From NCBI RefSeq assembly GCF_000425745.1, contig NZ_AUEA01000001.1, positions 434,001 through 498,000 on the forward strand: a stretch of 64,000 nucleotides of DNA, given 5' to 3'. Below are positions 36,608 through 46,331 of the stretch, piece after piece. The position numbers were made by a program, and so were the translations under genes. Source of the DNA: Pseudomonas cremoricolorata DSM 17059 = NBRC 16634. Its GTDB lineage: Bacteria > Pseudomonadota > Gammaproteobacteria > Pseudomonadales > Pseudomonadaceae. Numbering within the stretch: the first letter of the stretch is position 1; each line of letters begins with the position of its first letter. The notes under the pieces are model-generated. The model worked only from the letters and a program-made list of their open reading frames with translations. It was not told where the DNA came from and ran no database searches.

Positions 36608-37421
36608 TCTATCCCAGCCCAACCTGCCCGGTACATTGCCGGACAAACGTCAGGTGGCGGCGTCGTTTTCCCGTGCGGCCGCCAGCTATGACAGCGTTGC
36701 CGCGTTGCAGCGTGCGGTGGGGCACAACTTGCTCGGACGCCTGCCGCAGCCGCTGACGGCGCCGCGCTGGCTGGACCTGGGCAGCGGCACCGGCTTTTTC
36801 AGTCGCATTCTTGCCGAGCGTCATGGCGAGGATGGCGTTGCCGTGGATCTGGCCGAGGGCATGCTCGACCACGCCCGGCAGCAGGGTGGCGCGCGTCACC
36901 ATGTGGCTGGCGACGCGGAACGTCTGCCGTTGCAGGACGGCTGTTTCGATCTGATCTTCAGCAGCCTGGCGCTGCAATGGTGTGGGCAGTTTTCTGCGGT
37001 GCTCGACGAGGCGGCGCGGGTACTGCGTCCAGGCGGGGTGTTCGCATTCAGCAGCTTGTGCGTCGGCACCCTCGATGAACTGCGTGCCAGTTGGCAGGCG
37101 GTCGACGGCCAGGTGCACGTCAATCGCTTCCGCCACTTCGACGACTACCAGCGCCTGACCGCTGCCAGCCCTTTGCAGGTGCTCGATGTGCAGCGCCAGG
37201 CCCATGTGCTGCATTACCCCGACGTGCGCAGACTGACCCACGAGCTCAAGGCGCTGGGTGCCCACAACCTCAACCCTGGCCGGCCTACCGGGCTTACCGG
37301 TCGAGCGCGAATCGACGGCCTGCTGCGCGCCTACGAACGTTTCCGCGACACGCAAGGGCTGCCGGCGACCTACCAAGTGGTGTACGGCGTGCTGCGCAAA
37401 CCGCTGATGGGCGAGGATTGA
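36600..37421 (+). CDS. bioC: Malonyl-ACP O-methyltransferase
   Basis: 273 residues from ATG 36600; an in-frame ATG four codons upstream is also possible. [17 protein letters not shown] near the N-terminus and [15 protein letters not shown], the SAM-binding motif I, are typical of BioC, as is the [12 protein letters not shown] segment. It methylates malonyl-ACP to disguise it as a fatty-acid primer for pimelate synthesis. It overlaps bioH by 8 bases and ends 1 base before bioD. Confidence 0.95.
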   Translation: MTDLSQPNLPGTLPDKRQVAASFSRAAASYDSVAALQRAVGHNLLGRLPQPLTAPRWLDLGSGTGFFSRILAERHGEDGVAVDLAEGMLDHARQQGGARHHVAGDAERLPLQDGCFDLIFSSLALQWCGQFSAVLDEAARVLRPGGVFAFSSLCVGTLDELRASWQAVDGQVHVNRFRHFDDYQRLTAASPLQVLDVQRQAHVLHYPDVRRLTHELKALGAHNLNPGRPTGLTGRARIDGLLRAYERFRDTQGLPATYQVVYGVLRKPLMGED

Positions 37422-37422
37422 A

Positions 37423-38103
37423 ATGAATCAGGCGTATTTCATTGCCGGCACCGACACCGATGTCGGCAAGACCACGGTCGCTGCCGGCCTTTTGTATGCA
37501 GCGCAGGCGCAGGGGCTGAGCACGCTCGGCGCCAAACCGGTGGCCTCGGGTTGCCGGATCACCGCCGAGGGGCTGCGCAACAGCGATGCCGAAGCGTTGA
37601 TCGCACAAAGCTCGCTGCGTTTGCCCTACGAGCAGGTCAACCCTTTCGCCTTCGAACCGGCCATCGCCCCGCATGTGGCGGCGCTGGAGGCGGGGGTGGT
37701 GTTGAGTGTCGAACAGCTGCATGCCGCGATGCAGCGGGTGCTGGCCCAGCAGGCCGATTTCACCCTGATCGAAGGCGCTGGGGGCTGGCGGGTGCCGCTT
37801 TGCGGCAAGGCGAATTTGTCTGACCTGGCGGTAGCATTGGGCTTGCCGGTGATTCTGGTGGTGGGGGTGCGCCTGGGCTGCATCAACCACGCTGTGCTCA
37901 GCGCTGAAGCCATCGCTGCCGATGGCCTGCAACTGGCCGGCTGGGTGGCCAACATCATCGAGCCGCAGACCTCGCGCCTGGACGAGAACCTGGCGAGCTT
38001 GAGTGAACGGTTATCGGCACCCTGCCTGGGCCATGTTCCCACGCTTGAACAGGCCACTGCGCAGCACGTGGCGCAGCACCTGCATCTGCACCGGTTGCGC
38101 TGA
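37423..38103 (+). CDS. bioD: Dethiobiotin synthetase
   Basis: 226 residues. FIAGTDTDVGKTTVAAGLL is the P-loop. KPVASGC and LIEGAGGWRVPL are the conserved substrate and metal regions. It closes the ureido ring of dethiobiotin from DAPA, CO2 and ATP. It is the last gene of the biotin operon, with the start one base after the bioC stop. The next gene is 131 bases away. Confidence 0.97.
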   Translation: MNQAYFIAGTDTDVGKTTVAAGLLYAAQAQGLSTLGAKPVASGCRITAEGLRNSDAEALIAQSSLRLPYEQVNPFAFEPAIAPHVAALEAGVVLSVEQLHAAMQRVLAQQADFTLIEGAGGWRVPLCGKANLSDLAVALGLPVILVVGVRLGCINHAVLSAEAIAADGLQLAGWVANIIEPQTSRLDENLASLSERLSAPCLGHVPTLEQATAQHVAQHLHLHRLR

Positions 38104-38234
38104 GCTTGCAGCAGGTTGCGTCTGTCGGATGGCACTAGGCTACTAATGGTCTACAGGCGTATGGTTTGCGCAGTGCTGCTTCAATCAGCACGGTGCTGTT
38201 TTTGCCGCTGAATCCGAGCCCTTGGAGGCCTGAC

Positions 38235-38531
38235 ATGGAAATCACTGGAAATTCCGCGTTCTACGCCGGCCTTGGCGCCATTCAGAACGGCCAGAACCGC
38301 TTCGATCAGGCCGCCAGCCAGGTCGCCAACCTCAGCGCCGAGCGCGCCGCCACCAGCCAGTCCAGCGACTTCCAGGCCGAGCGCCTGCGCAGTGTCGACC
38401 GCAGCCAGCAACTGGATCTTGCCACCGCTTCGGTCGAGCAGGCGCTGGCAGCGCATCAGGTCGAACTGGGCGCCAAAGTGGCCAAAGCCTCCGACGAAAT
38501 GCTTGGGCGGATCATCGATACCTGGGCGTGA
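38235..38531 (+). CDS. Small flagellar-rod-like protein
   Basis: 98 residues from ATG 38235, preceded by GGAGG at 38224-38228. The N-terminus (NSAFYAGLGAIQNGQNRFDQAASQVANLSAE, here only NRFDQAASQVANLS) resembles the helix that opens FlgB/FlgG-type rod proteins. The C-terminus KASDEMLGRIIDTWA resembles their closing helix. The central body of such proteins is missing. Whether it joins the flagellum is unknown; no other flagellar gene is near. It is probably its own unit after bioD. Confidence 0.6.
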   Translation: MEITGNSAFYAGLGAIQNGQNRFDQAASQVANLSAERAATSQSSDFQAERLRSVDRSQQLDLATASVEQALAAHQVELGAKVAKASDEMLGRIIDTWA

Positions 38532-38593
38532 ATCGGCAGTTCCTTTTTCTGCAAGACTCCTTATTGCCTCTCGATTTTCGCGGTTAAACGCGA

Positions 38594-38612
38594 AGGCCGG
38601 CAAAGCCGGCCT
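38594..38612. repeat. Perfect hairpin between the rod-like gene and acyl-CoA dehydrogenase
   Basis: AGGCCGGC-AAA-GCCGGCCT, an 8-bp stem. It may end transcription of the small upstream gene; no T-run follows. Confidence 0.4.
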
Positions 38613-38725
38613 ACATTCGACACTCTATCCCGCCCCGCCCAACCCCACGACCAAACCACCCTGTTTCACGGCAGAAATGGCACCATCGTCCTGCCTTGAC
38701 AACGCTTCCCTCTAAACGTAAGTTT

Positions 38726-38739
38726 CAAACACTTGTTTG
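38726..38739. promoter_or_regulatory. PsrA-type operator before acyl-CoA dehydrogenase
   Basis: CAAACACTTGTTTG matches the published form G/CAAAC(N2-4)GTTTG/C of the Pseudomonas fatty-acid sensor PsrA. It lies 72 bases before the start codon, where a repressor would cover the promoter. Long-chain acyl-CoA would relieve it. Confidence 0.65.
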
Positions 38740-38810
38740 ACCGAAAGCCATTCGCTGCGTTTCGGTGCCAGCGGGCTTCCCGCCAAACTCATAACTAGAG
38801 GTTTATCGCC

Positions 38811-40616
38811 ATGCCTGACTACAAAGCCCCCTTGCGTGATATCCGCTTCGTCCGCGACGAATTGCTGGGTTATGAGGCGCACTACCAGAGCCTGCCAGGC
38901 TGTCAGGACGCCACCCCTGACATGGTCGACGCGATTCTCGAAGAGGGCGCCAAGTTCTGCGAGCAGGTGCTGGCGCCGCTGAACCGCGTGGGCGATCAGG
39001 AAGGCTGCACCTGGAGCGAAACCGGAGTGAAGACCCCCACCGGTTTCAAGCAGGCTTACCAGCAGTTCGTCGAAGGCGGCTGGCCGAGCCTGGCCCATGA
39101 CGTCGAACATGGCGGCCAGGGCTTGCCGGAATCGCTGGGTCTTGCGGTCAGCGAAATGGTCGGTGAGGCCAACTGGTCGTGGGGCATGTACCCCGGCCTG
39201 TCCCACGGCGCGATGAACACCCTGTCGGCCCACGGCACCGCCGAGCAGCAGCACACCTACCTGAGCAAACTGGTCACCGGCGAATGGACCGGCACCATGT
39301 GCCTCACCGAATCCCATTGCGGCACCGATCTGGGCATGCTGCGCACCCGCGCCGAGCCGCAGGCCGATGGCAGCTACAAAGTCACTGGCACCAAGATCTT
39401 CATCTCTGCCGGTGAACACGACATGGCCGAGAACATCGTGCACATCGTCCTGGCGCGCCTGCCCGACGCCCCTGCCGGCACCAAAGGCATCTCGCTGTTC
39501 ATCGTGCCCAAGTTCCTGCCCAACGCCGAAGGCGGCGTCGGTGAGCGCAACGCCGTGCAGTGCGGCTCGCTGGAGCACAAGATGGGCATCCACGGTAACG
39601 CCACCTGCGTGATGAACTTCGACGGCGCCACCGGCTACCTGATCGGGCCGGCCAACAAGGGCCTGAACTGCATGTTCACCTTCATGAACACCGCGCGTCT
39701 GGGCACTGCCCTGCAGGGCCTGGCCCACGCTGAAGTGGCCTTCCAGGGCGGCCTGAAGTATGCCCGTGATCGTCTGCAGATGCGTTCGCTGACCGGCCCG
39801 AAAGCCCCTGAGAAAGGCGCCGACCCGATCATCGTTCACCCCGATGTGCGGCGCATGCTGCTGACCATGAAGGCGTTCGCCGAAGGCAACCGCGCCATGG
39901 TGTATTTCACCGCTCAGCAGGTCGACATCCTCAAGTACAGCGAAGATGAAGAAGCGCGCAAGAAAGCCGACGCCTTGCTCGCCTTCATGACCCCGATCGC
40001 CAAGGCGTTCATGACCGAAGTGGGCTTCGAATCCGCCAACCATGGGGTGCAGATCTACGGCGGTCACGGCTTCATCGCCGAGTGGGGCATGGAGCAGAAC
40101 GTGCGCGACAGCCGCATCTCCATGCTCTATGAGGGCACAACCGGCATCCAGGCCCTCGACCTGCTCGGGCGCAAGGTGCTGATGACCCAGGGCGAGGCGC
40201 TCAAGAGCTTCACCAAGATCGTGCACAAGTTCTGCCAGGCTCAGGAAGGCAACGAAGCGGTGCAGGAGTTTGTCACTCCGCTGGCAGCGCTGAACAAGGA
40301 ATGGGGCGAGCTGACCATGAAGATCGGCATGGCCGCCATGAAGAACCGCGAAGAAGTCGGCGCGGCTTCGGTGGATTACGTCATGTACTCCGGCTATGCC
40401 TGCCTGGCCTATTTCTGGGCCGACATCGCCCGTCTGGCTGCGGAAAAACTCGCTGCCGGCACCAGCGAAGAGGCGTTCTACACCGCCAAGCTGCAAACCG
40501 CGCGCTTCTACTTCCAGCGCATCCTGCCGCGCACCCGCAGCCACGTGGCAGCGATGCTGTCCGGTGCCGACAACCTGATGGCGATGGACGAGGAAGCCTT
40601 CGGCCTGTCGATCTGA
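38811..40616 (+). CDS. Acyl-CoA dehydrogenase, ~600-residue class, copy 1
   Basis: 601 residues. The acyl-CoA dehydrogenase core includes MCLTESHCGTDLG (flavin/substrate loop), GTKIFIS and the active-site strand SMLYEGTTGIQALDLLGRK with the catalytic Glu. A C-terminal extension of about 110 residues defines the bacterial subclass found in Pseudomonas beta-oxidation loci. It oxidises acyl-CoA to enoyl-CoA, passing electrons to ETF. It is followed by a strong terminator, and its paralogue is next. Confidence 0.92.
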   Translation: MPDYKAPLRDIRFVRDELLGYEAHYQSLPGCQDATPDMVDAILEEGAKFCEQVLAPLNRVGDQEGCTWSETGVKTPTGFKQAYQQFVEGGWPSLAHDVEHGGQGLPESLGLAVSEMVGEANWSWGMYPGLSHGAMNTLSAHGTAEQQHTYLSKLVTGEWTGTMCLTESHCGTDLGMLRTRAEPQADGSYKVTGTKIFISAGEHDMAENIVHIVLARLPDAPAGTKGISLFIVPKFLPNAEGGVGERNAVQCGSLEHKMGIHGNATCVMNFDGATGYLIGPANKGLNCMFTFMNTARLGTALQGLAHAEVAFQGGLKYARDRLQMRSLTGPKAPEKGADPIIVHPDVRRMLLTMKAFAEGNRAMVYFTAQQVDILKYSEDEEARKKADALLAFMTPIAKAFMTEVGFESANHGVQIYGGHGFIAEWGMEQNVRDSRISMLYEGTTGIQALDLLGRKVLMTQGEALKSFTKIVHKFCQAQEGNEAVQEFVTPLAALNKEWGELTMKIGMAAMKNREEVGAASVDYVMYSGYACLAYFWADIARLAAEKLAAGTSEEAFYTAKLQTARFYFQRILPRTRSHVAAMLSGADNLMAMDEEAFGLSI

Positions 40617-40635
40617 TCGACCTGCGCCCTGCCTG

Positions 40636-40663
40636 CGCCTGCCCTTGCGGCAGGCGTTTTTTT
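40636..40663 (+). terminator. Rho-independent terminator after acyl-CoA dehydrogenase 1
   Basis: CGCCTGCC, a 5-base loop, GGCAGGCG and seven T residues. The stem is a perfect 8 bp and begins 20 bases past the stop. Confidence 0.92.
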
Positions 40664-40813
40664 GTCTGCGAAACGGGTAGGCAGTGGTGACCGGAACTGA
40701 CTCTTCAGTCTCTCTGCGACCGCATGTACCCTAGATGTTGTTACGTTACACTCCGAGCAATTCTGTGCGGCGGCCCGTCAGGCCGCGCTCGATCCCTACC
40801 GCGAGAGGTTGTC

Positions 40814-42592
40814 ATGGCTGAATACAAAGCGCCCCTGCGTGATATGCAGTTCCTTCTCAACGACGTGTTCGGCGTGGCGCAACGCTGGGCCGAGCTGCCG
40901 GCACTGGCCGAGCTGGTCGATATCGACACGGCGCTGGCGGTGCTGGAAGAAGCCGGCAAGGTCGCCGGGCGCAGCATCGCCCCGCTCAGCCGCGCGGCCG
41001 ACGAAGAGGGTTGCCATTGGCAGGACGGTGCGGTGCGTACACCGGCAGGCTTCATCGACGCCTACCGCACCTACGCCGAAGGCGGCTGGGTTGGGGTGGG
41101 CGGTGATCCGGCGTTCGCCGGCATGGGCATGCCCAAAGTGGTCTCGGCCCAGGTCGAGGAAATGGTCAATGCCGCCAGCCTGTCGTTCGGCCTGTACCCG
41201 ATGCTCACCGCAGGCGCCTGCCTGGCGATCCATGCGCATGCCAGCGAAGCGCTCAAGCAGGCGTATCTGCCGAACATGTACGCAGGCGTCTGGGCCGGCT
41301 CCATGTGCCTCACCGAATCGCACGCCGGCACCGACCTGGGGCTGATCCGCACCCGCGCCGAACCCCAGGCCGATGGCAGTTTCAAGGTCAGCGGCACGAA
41401 GATCTTCATCACCGGCGGCGAGCACGACCTGACCGAAAACATCATCCACCTGGTGCTGGCGAAACTGCCCGACGCCCCCGCTGGCCCGAAAGGCATTTCC
41501 CTGTTGCTGGTGCCCAAATTCCTGGTCAATGCCGACGGCAGCCTGGGTGCGCGCAACGCGGTCAGTTGCGGCTCCATCGAGCACAAGATGGGCATCCAGG
41601 CCTCGGCCACCTGCGTGATGAACTTCGACGGCGCCACCGGTTACCTGGTCGGCGAGGCCAACAAGGGCCTGGCGGCGATGTTCACCATGATGAACTACGA
41701 ACGTCTCGGGGTCGGCATCCAGGGCCTGGCCTCGGCCGAGCGCTCTTACCAGAACGCCGTGGAATATGCTCGCGAGCGCCTGCAAAGCCGCTCGCCGAGC
41801 GGTGCCCAGGCCAAGGACAAACTGGCCGATCCGATCATCGTCCACCCCGATGTGCGGCGCATGCTGCTGACCATGAAGGCCCTGATCGAGGGCGGCCGAG
41901 CGTTCTCGACGTACGTGGCGCTGCAACTGGACAACGCCAAGTACAGCCAGGACCCTGCCGTGGTGCAGCGTAGTGAAGCGCTGGTCGCGCTGCTGACCCC
42001 AGTGGCCAAGGCCTTCCTCACCGACCTGGGCCTGGAATGCACCGTGCACGGCCAGCAGGTGTTCGGTGGTCATGGCTACATTCGTGAATGGGGCCAGGAG
42101 CAACTGGTGCGTGACGTGCGGATCACGCAGATCTACGAAGGCACCAACGGCATTCAGGCGCTCGACCTGATGGGCCGTAAAGTGGTCGGCAGCGGTGGCG
42201 CGTTCTACCGGGTGTTCTCGGAAGAAGTACAAGGCTTTATCGATGGCGCAGGCAGCGAGCTGGATGAATTCACCCGGCCCTTGGCTGACGCCCTCGAACG
42301 CCTGAACGACCTGACCGATTGGGTCCTGCAACAGGCCAAGGCCGACCCCACGCAGATCGGCGCGGCTTCGGTGGAATACCTGCATGCCTTCGGCTATGTC
42401 GCCTACGCCTACATGTGGGCGCGCATGGCCGGCGCTGCCCAGGTTGGTAGTGGCGATGCTGCGTTCGATTCGGCAAAACTGGGCACCGCACGCTTCTATT
42501 TCGCCCGCCTGCTGCCGCGCCTGGATTCGTTGATTGCCTCGGTCAAGGCCGGCAGTGAGTCGCTGTATTTGTTGAGTGCCGAGCAGTTCTGA
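40814..42592 (+). CDS. Acyl-CoA dehydrogenase, ~600-residue class, copy 2
   Basis: 592 residues from ATG 40814, with GAGAGG as ribosome-binding site. It is a paralogue of the preceding gene. Both begin with (M-x-x)YKAPLRD and share MCLTESHAGTDLG/MCLTESHCGTDLG, the HPDVRRMLLTMKA block and the YEGT-GIQALDL active site. Sequence drift between the copies suggests different chain-length preference. The terminator before it and a 197-base upstream gap without a PsrA box indicate separate control. Confidence 0.92.
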   Translation: MAEYKAPLRDMQFLLNDVFGVAQRWAELPALAELVDIDTALAVLEEAGKVAGRSIAPLSRAADEEGCHWQDGAVRTPAGFIDAYRTYAEGGWVGVGGDPAFAGMGMPKVVSAQVEEMVNAASLSFGLYPMLTAGACLAIHAHASEALKQAYLPNMYAGVWAGSMCLTESHAGTDLGLIRTRAEPQADGSFKVSGTKIFITGGEHDLTENIIHLVLAKLPDAPAGPKGISLLLVPKFLVNADGSLGARNAVSCGSIEHKMGIQASATCVMNFDGATGYLVGEANKGLAAMFTMMNYERLGVGIQGLASAERSYQNAVEYARERLQSRSPSGAQAKDKLADPIIVHPDVRRMLLTMKALIEGGRAFSTYVALQLDNAKYSQDPAVVQRSEALVALLTPVAKAFLTDLGLECTVHGQQVFGGHGYIREWGQEQLVRDVRITQIYEGTNGIQALDLMGRKVVGSGGAFYRVFSEEVQGFIDGAGSELDEFTRPLADALERLNDLTDWVLQQAKADPTQIGAASVEYLHAFGYVAYAYMWARMAGAAQVGSGDAAFDSAKLGTARFYFARLLPRLDSLIASVKAGSESLYLLSAEQF

Positions 42593-42633
42593 GGCGGCGG
42601 GTCTGACGGACGGAAATGGGAATGGACCTCGCT

Positions 42634-42651
42634 TGTAAGTTATTTCCTACA
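42634..42651 (+). promoter_or_regulatory. GacA upstream activating sequence
   Basis: TGTAAGTTATTTCCTACA matches TGTAAG-N6-CTTACA except for one base. It lies about 65 bases before the predicted -10 element TAATCT (42697-42702). The -35 region is poor, as in promoters that need GacA. Confidence 0.85.
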
Positions 42652-42708
42652 TGACGTGGTGACTTTTCGCCACTTCTCTCAGATTTGTTACCGGCGTAAT
42701 CTTTGTTT

Positions 42709-42831
42709 CAAGGACGTAGCGCAGGAAGCGCAAAGGACAGAACAGGGACTACGCAGGAGTTCTCACCAGGATGGTGAGCGATATGGATGTCAGGGAAACA
42801 GTCTGAAAGCCCCGCTTATGCGGGGTTTTCT
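42709..42831 (+). ncRNA. rsmY: RsmY-type CsrA/RsmA-titrating small RNA
   Basis: About 123 nt, from a predicted start near 42709 to a terminator stem CCCCGC-TTAT-GCGGGG with TTTT (42810-42829). Eight GGA motifs lie within about 85 bases (first bases at 42712, 42724, 42735, 42746, 42756, 42769, 42785 and 42794). Several sit in small hairpin loops, such as GCGCAGGAAGCGC and CTCACCAGGATGGTGAG. The segment GCGCAGGAAGCGCAAAG is the hallmark of RsmY. Its job is to sequester RsmA/RsmE and so relieve translational repression under GacS/GacA control. The subtype (Y rather than X or Z) rests on that segment and on my memory that KT2440 rsmY lies at this place. Confidence 0.88.
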
Positions 42832-42942
42832 CTGTGCGCGCGATTTAACCCGGGCGCCTGCGCCGCTCTGGGGCGTAGCTTGCGTTGAACCTCCGCCAAG
42901 CCGCGCGAGTCTGTGTTGAAACCCCTTCACGGAGAATCACGC

Positions 42943-43101
42943 ATGGACTTCATCCGCATCATCATCGCCATTCTGCTGCCCCCGCTGGGCGTGTTCCTGC
43001 AGGTCGGTTTCGCCGGTGCGTTCTGGCTGAACATCTTGCTGACCCTGCTTGGCTACATCCCAGGCATCGTCCACGCGGTGTACATCATCGCCAAACGCTG
43101 A
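42943..43101 (+). CDS. Pmp3/YqaE family membrane peptide
   Basis: 52 residues from ATG 42943 with GGAGA 7 bases in front. Two membrane helices are joined by a short turn: residues about 4-22 (IIIAILLPPLGVFLQVG) and about 28-48 (LNILLTLLGYIPGIVHAVY). ILLPPLGVFL and LGYIPGIVHAVYII are the PF01679 signature. Members are proteolipids linked to salt or membrane stress. It is a single gene just downstream of the sRNA terminator and convergent with the PQQ cluster. Confidence 0.9.
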   Translation: MDFIRIIIAILLPPLGVFLQVGFAGAFWLNILLTLLGYIPGIVHAVYIIAKR

Positions 43102-43105
43102 CGTG

Positions 43106-43122
43106 GGGGCGCCCGGCGCCCC
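43106..43122. terminator. Hairpin between convergent genes
   Basis: GGGGCGC-CCG-GCGCCCC lies directly between the stop codons of the Pmp3-type gene and the peptidase gene, so it can serve both. No T-run. Confidence 0.5.
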
Positions 43123-44931
43123 TCATGGTCGCTCTGCCAGAATCTGGCAATAGAATCGCCATTCCGCCTCCAGGGCATGGGCCAGGTTCGCCGCCCGGCG
43201 CAGGCCATGGCGTTCCCCAGGGTAGAAATGCCCCTCGGCGTCGACGCCGTTGGCGCGCAGCGCATCCAGCATGCTGCGCGTCTGCTGCGGCACCACCACC
43301 GCATCCAGCTCCCCTTGGAAGAAGATCACCGGCACCTCGATGTCGCTGGCGTGCAGCAGCGGTGTGCGCTGCCGATAGCGCTCGGCGTCGGCGTGCGGGT
43401 CACCGATCAGCCAGTCCAGGTAATCGCCTTCGAACTTGTGCGTCACGCGCCCCAGTGCCAGCGGGTCGCTGACCCCGTACCAACTGGCGCCGCCGCGAAA
43501 GACCTTGCTGAACGCCAGCGCGCAGAGGGTGGTGTAGCCCCCGGAACTGCCGCCACGAATGAATGCCCGGGTGGGGTCGATCACCCCGCGCGCGGCCAGG
43601 TGCGCCACGGCGGCGCAGGCGTCTTCGACGTCGCTGTCACCCCAGCGCAGGTGCAAAGCCTGCCGGTAGGCGCGGCCATAGCCGGTGCTGCCGCGGTAGT
43701 TGAGGTCGGCCACGGCAAAGCCGCGCTGGGTCCAGAACTGGATGCGGGGGTCGAGCACCGGGTAGCAGGCCGAGGTCGGCCCGCCATGCACGAACACCAG
43801 CAGCGGCGCCGCGCCCTGCGCCTGGCTCGGCGGGTAGAAGAAGCCGTGGGCGGTAGCTCCGCCACTGGGGTACGTCAGCGGCTGCGGCTGGCTGATCTGT
43901 TGCGCGGCAAGTGGGCTGCCTCCTCCGGCCAGCACCGTGAGCGCGCCATCAGCGCGGCGGATGCGCAACACGCAGGGCAACTGGGTAGGCGATGCGGCAA
44001 TCGCGTAGAGGTACTGCGCGTCCAGCGCCAGGCTGCGAAAGCGGCTGTAGGCGCTGGCCAAGTGCTGCTCGGTGTGCCCCGCCCGCTGCACGCCCAGATG
44101 ACCGAAGCCGTCCTCGAACCAGGTGGCCAGAAAGCCCTCGTCGGCCAGCGGCAACCAGGTGCAGGCGCCCAGTTGCCAGGGCGCCGCGGCGTGGTCGGCA
44201 GCCAGGGCCGGCAAGGCTTGCCAGCGCTCAGCGCACTCGCCCCAGGGCTGCCAGAAGCCATTCAGGTCGCTCAGGCACAGCAGGCGCCCGGCAGCATCGA
44301 AGCGTGGTTGCTGCAAGGCCTGCGGCAGCTCGGCTCCGGCCACGCAGCGCGGCGTATGCCAGCGGCCATCGGCGCCGCGCTGAGCACTCATCAAGCGGGT
44401 GTGGCTCCAGGGCTGCGCCGGGCGCGACCATTCGATCCAGGCCAGCCGCTGGGCATCGCCGCTCAAGGTTGGCGCCGCGTAGAAATCCGCGCCTTCGGCC
44501 AGCACCTGGCGCTGGCTGTCGGCGAAGGCCACCAGGCGATGCACCACCTGTTCAGCGTGGTGTTCTTCCACCGCCAGCAACAGGCCGGCGTGCCAGTGCA
44601 GGTCGCCGTAGCGACTGCTCGCATCCTGGCTGACCCGCTGCGGCGCGCCGCCTTGCAGCGCTTGGCGGTAGATCTGTTGGTCAGCCTCGTTGACGAACAG
44701 CACCTCGCCAGCGCCGACGCAGAAGCTGCCACCGCCATATTCATACACCCGGCTGCGCACGCTGAAACCGTCCGGGGTCAGGCAATGGGCCTGCTCATCG
44801 CGCCACAGCCAGAGACGACACGCGCCATCGGCGGGGCGCAGTTCATTCCACAACAACCCCGCATCGCTTACGCGCAATTCGGCGAAATCGGTGCCGGCGG
44901 CCACCGCCTGGGCCGCGCTGAACTCAGCCAC
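43123..44931 (-). CDS. S9 (prolyl oligopeptidase) family peptidase of the PQQ cluster
   Basis: 602 residues. An N-terminal beta-propeller region is followed by an alpha/beta hydrolase domain (about 370-600). [12 protein letters not shown] is the oxyanion region, [12 protein letters not shown] holds the catalytic Ser (GGSSGG), QGELDAVV the Asp and GERHGLRR the His. A matching gene sits at the end of pqq operons in other Pseudomonas (called pqqM in some work, a name I am not certain of). It may help degrade PqqA-derived peptide, but this is inference. It overlaps pqqE by 8 bases, so it belongs to the operon. Confidence 0.88.
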   Translation of the reverse strand: MAEFSAAQAVAAGTDFAELRVSDAGLLWNELRPADGACRLWLWRDEQAHCLTPDGFSVRSRVYEYGGGSFCVGAGEVLFVNEADQQIYRQALQGGAPQRVSQDASSRYGDLHWHAGLLLAVEEHHAEQVVHRLVAFADSQRQVLAEGADFYAAPTLSGDAQRLAWIEWSRPAQPWSHTRLMSAQRGADGRWHTPRCVAGAELPQALQQPRFDAAGRLLCLSDLNGFWQPWGECAERWQALPALAADHAAAPWQLGACTWLPLADEGFLATWFEDGFGHLGVQRAGHTEQHLASAYSRFRSLALDAQYLYAIAASPTQLPCVLRIRRADGALTVLAGGGSPLAAQQISQPQPLTYPSGGATAHGFFYPPSQAQGAAPLLVFVHGGPTSACYPVLDPRIQFWTQRGFAVADLNYRGSTGYGRAYRQALHLRWGDSDVEDACAAVAHLAARGVIDPTRAFIRGGSSGGYTTLCALAFSKVFRGGASWYGVSDPLALGRVTHKFEGDYLDWLIGDPHADAERYRQRTPLLHASDIEVPVIFFQGELDAVVVPQQTRSMLDALRANGVDAEGHFYPGERHGLRRAANLAHALEAEWRFYCQILAERP

Positions 44932-46084
44932 GGGCGATCACCCGCGAGTTGCGTTCATTGCGAAAGGTCAGCTGCTCGATGTTCACGGCGCTGTGCTCGG
45001 ACTCTTCGCGGGCCTTGAGGATGATGCCGTGGTCCGGCGACTTGCCGCACACCGGGTCGGCCTTGCTGGCGTCGCCGGTGAGCATGAAGGCCTGACAACG
45101 GCAGCCGCCGAAGTCCTTTTCCTTTTCATCGCAACTGCGGCACGGCTCGGGCATCCAGTCGAAGCCGCGGTAGCGGTTGAAGCCGAACGAGTCGTACCAG
45201 ATATGCCGCAGGTCGTGGTCGCGCACGTTGGGAAACTGCACCGGCAACTGGCGCGCGCCGTGGCAGGGCAGGGCGGTGCCGTCGGGGGTGACGGTGAGAA
45301 ACAGGCTGCCCCAGCCGTTCATGCACGGTTTGGGGCGCTCTTCGTAATAATCCGGGGTGACGAAGATCAGCTTGCACGGATGATCCTGCGCCTTGAGCCG
45401 CTCGCGGTACTCGTTGGTGATGCGTTCGGCCCGTTGCAATTGCGCCTGGGTCGGCAGCAGGCCGAGGCGGTTGAGTTCGGCCCAGCCATAGAACTGGCAG
45501 GTGGCCAGCTCGACGAAGTCGGCCTCCAGGGCCAGGCACAGGTCGATGATGCGCGCGATGTGATCGATGTTGTGCCGGTGGGTGACGAAGTTCAGCACCA
45601 TCGGGTAGCCATGGGCCTTCACCGCGCGGGCCATTTCCAGTTTCTGCGCGAAGGCCTTCTTCGAGCCGGCGAGCAGGTTGTTCACCTGTTCGTCGCTGGC
45701 CTGGAAGCTGATCTGGATATGGTCGAGACCGGCCTTGCGGAAGGCCGCGATCTTCGCTTCGGTGAGGCCGATGCCTGAGGTGATCAGGTTGGTGTAGTAG
45801 CCCAGCCGCCGCGCTTCGCCGATCAGTTCGGCAAGGTCCTGGCGCACCAGCGGCTCGCCGCCGGAGAAGCCGATTTGCGCGGCGCCCATCTGCCGCGCCT
45901 CGGCCATCACCTTGAACCACTGCTCGGTGCTCAGTTCTTCGCCCTGACGGGCGAAGTCCAGCGGATTGGAGCAATACGGGCATTGCAGCGGGCAACGGTA
46001 GGTCAGCTCGGCGAGCAGCCACAGCGGCAGGCCTACCGGCGGTTTTCCCGCCGGCTCAGGCGAGGATGATCCAGTGTTCGGCAC
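44924..46084 (-). CDS. pqqE: PqqA peptide cyclase (radical SAM)
   Basis: 386 residues from GTG 46084, supported by GGAGG six bases in front, even though this puts 29 bases of overlap with pqqD. CPLQCPYC is the radical-SAM cluster motif. The SPASM region has the cysteines in [15 protein letters not shown] and [21 protein letters not shown]. It forms the Glu-Tyr carbon-carbon bond in PqqA presented by PqqD, the first committed step of PQQ synthesis. Confidence 0.97.
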   Translation of the reverse strand: MPNTGSSSPEPAGKPPVGLPLWLLAELTYRCPLQCPYCSNPLDFARQGEELSTEQWFKVMAEARQMGAAQIGFSGGEPLVRQDLAELIGEARRLGYYTNLITSGIGLTEAKIAAFRKAGLDHIQISFQASDEQVNNLLAGSKKAFAQKLEMARAVKAHGYPMVLNFVTHRHNIDHIARIIDLCLALEADFVELATCQFYGWAELNRLGLLPTQAQLQRAERITNEYRERLKAQDHPCKLIFVTPDYYEERPKPCMNGWGSLFLTVTPDGTALPCHGARQLPVQFPNVRDHDLRHIWYDSFGFNRYRGFDWMPEPCRSCDEKEKDFGGCRCQAFMLTGDASKADPVCGKSPDHGIILKAREESEHSAVNIEQLTFRNERNSRVIARG

Positions 46085-46331
46085 GGGCCACCTCCATGAA
46101 CTGCTCGATGTCCACGGCCACCTCGGGGATGCCGGGGAACTGCTGCTCGAGTTCGCCGATGATCTGCGCCACGCTGCGCTGGCCGTCGATCAGGCCACCG
46201 ATCAGCGCCGCGCTTTCGTTGAGCTTGATCATGCCTTCGGGATACAGCAGCACGTGGCCCTGCTGCGCCGGCTCGTACTGAAAGCGATAGCCCGGGCGCC
46301 AGCGCGGGATGTGACTGAGGTCCAGGCTCAT
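46056..46331 (-). CDS. pqqD: PqqA-binding chaperone PqqD
   Basis: 91 residues from ATG 46331. [25 protein letters not shown] and [10 protein letters not shown] are characteristic; the fold is the RiPP recognition element. It binds the precursor peptide PqqA and delivers it to PqqE. It overlaps pqqC by 4 bases and pqqE by 29, consistent with coupled translation. Confidence 0.96.
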   Translation of the reverse strand: MSLDLSHIPRWRPGYRFQYEPAQQGHVLLYPEGMIKLNESAALIGGLIDGQRSVAQIIGELEQQFPGIPEVAVDIEQFMEVARAEHWIILA

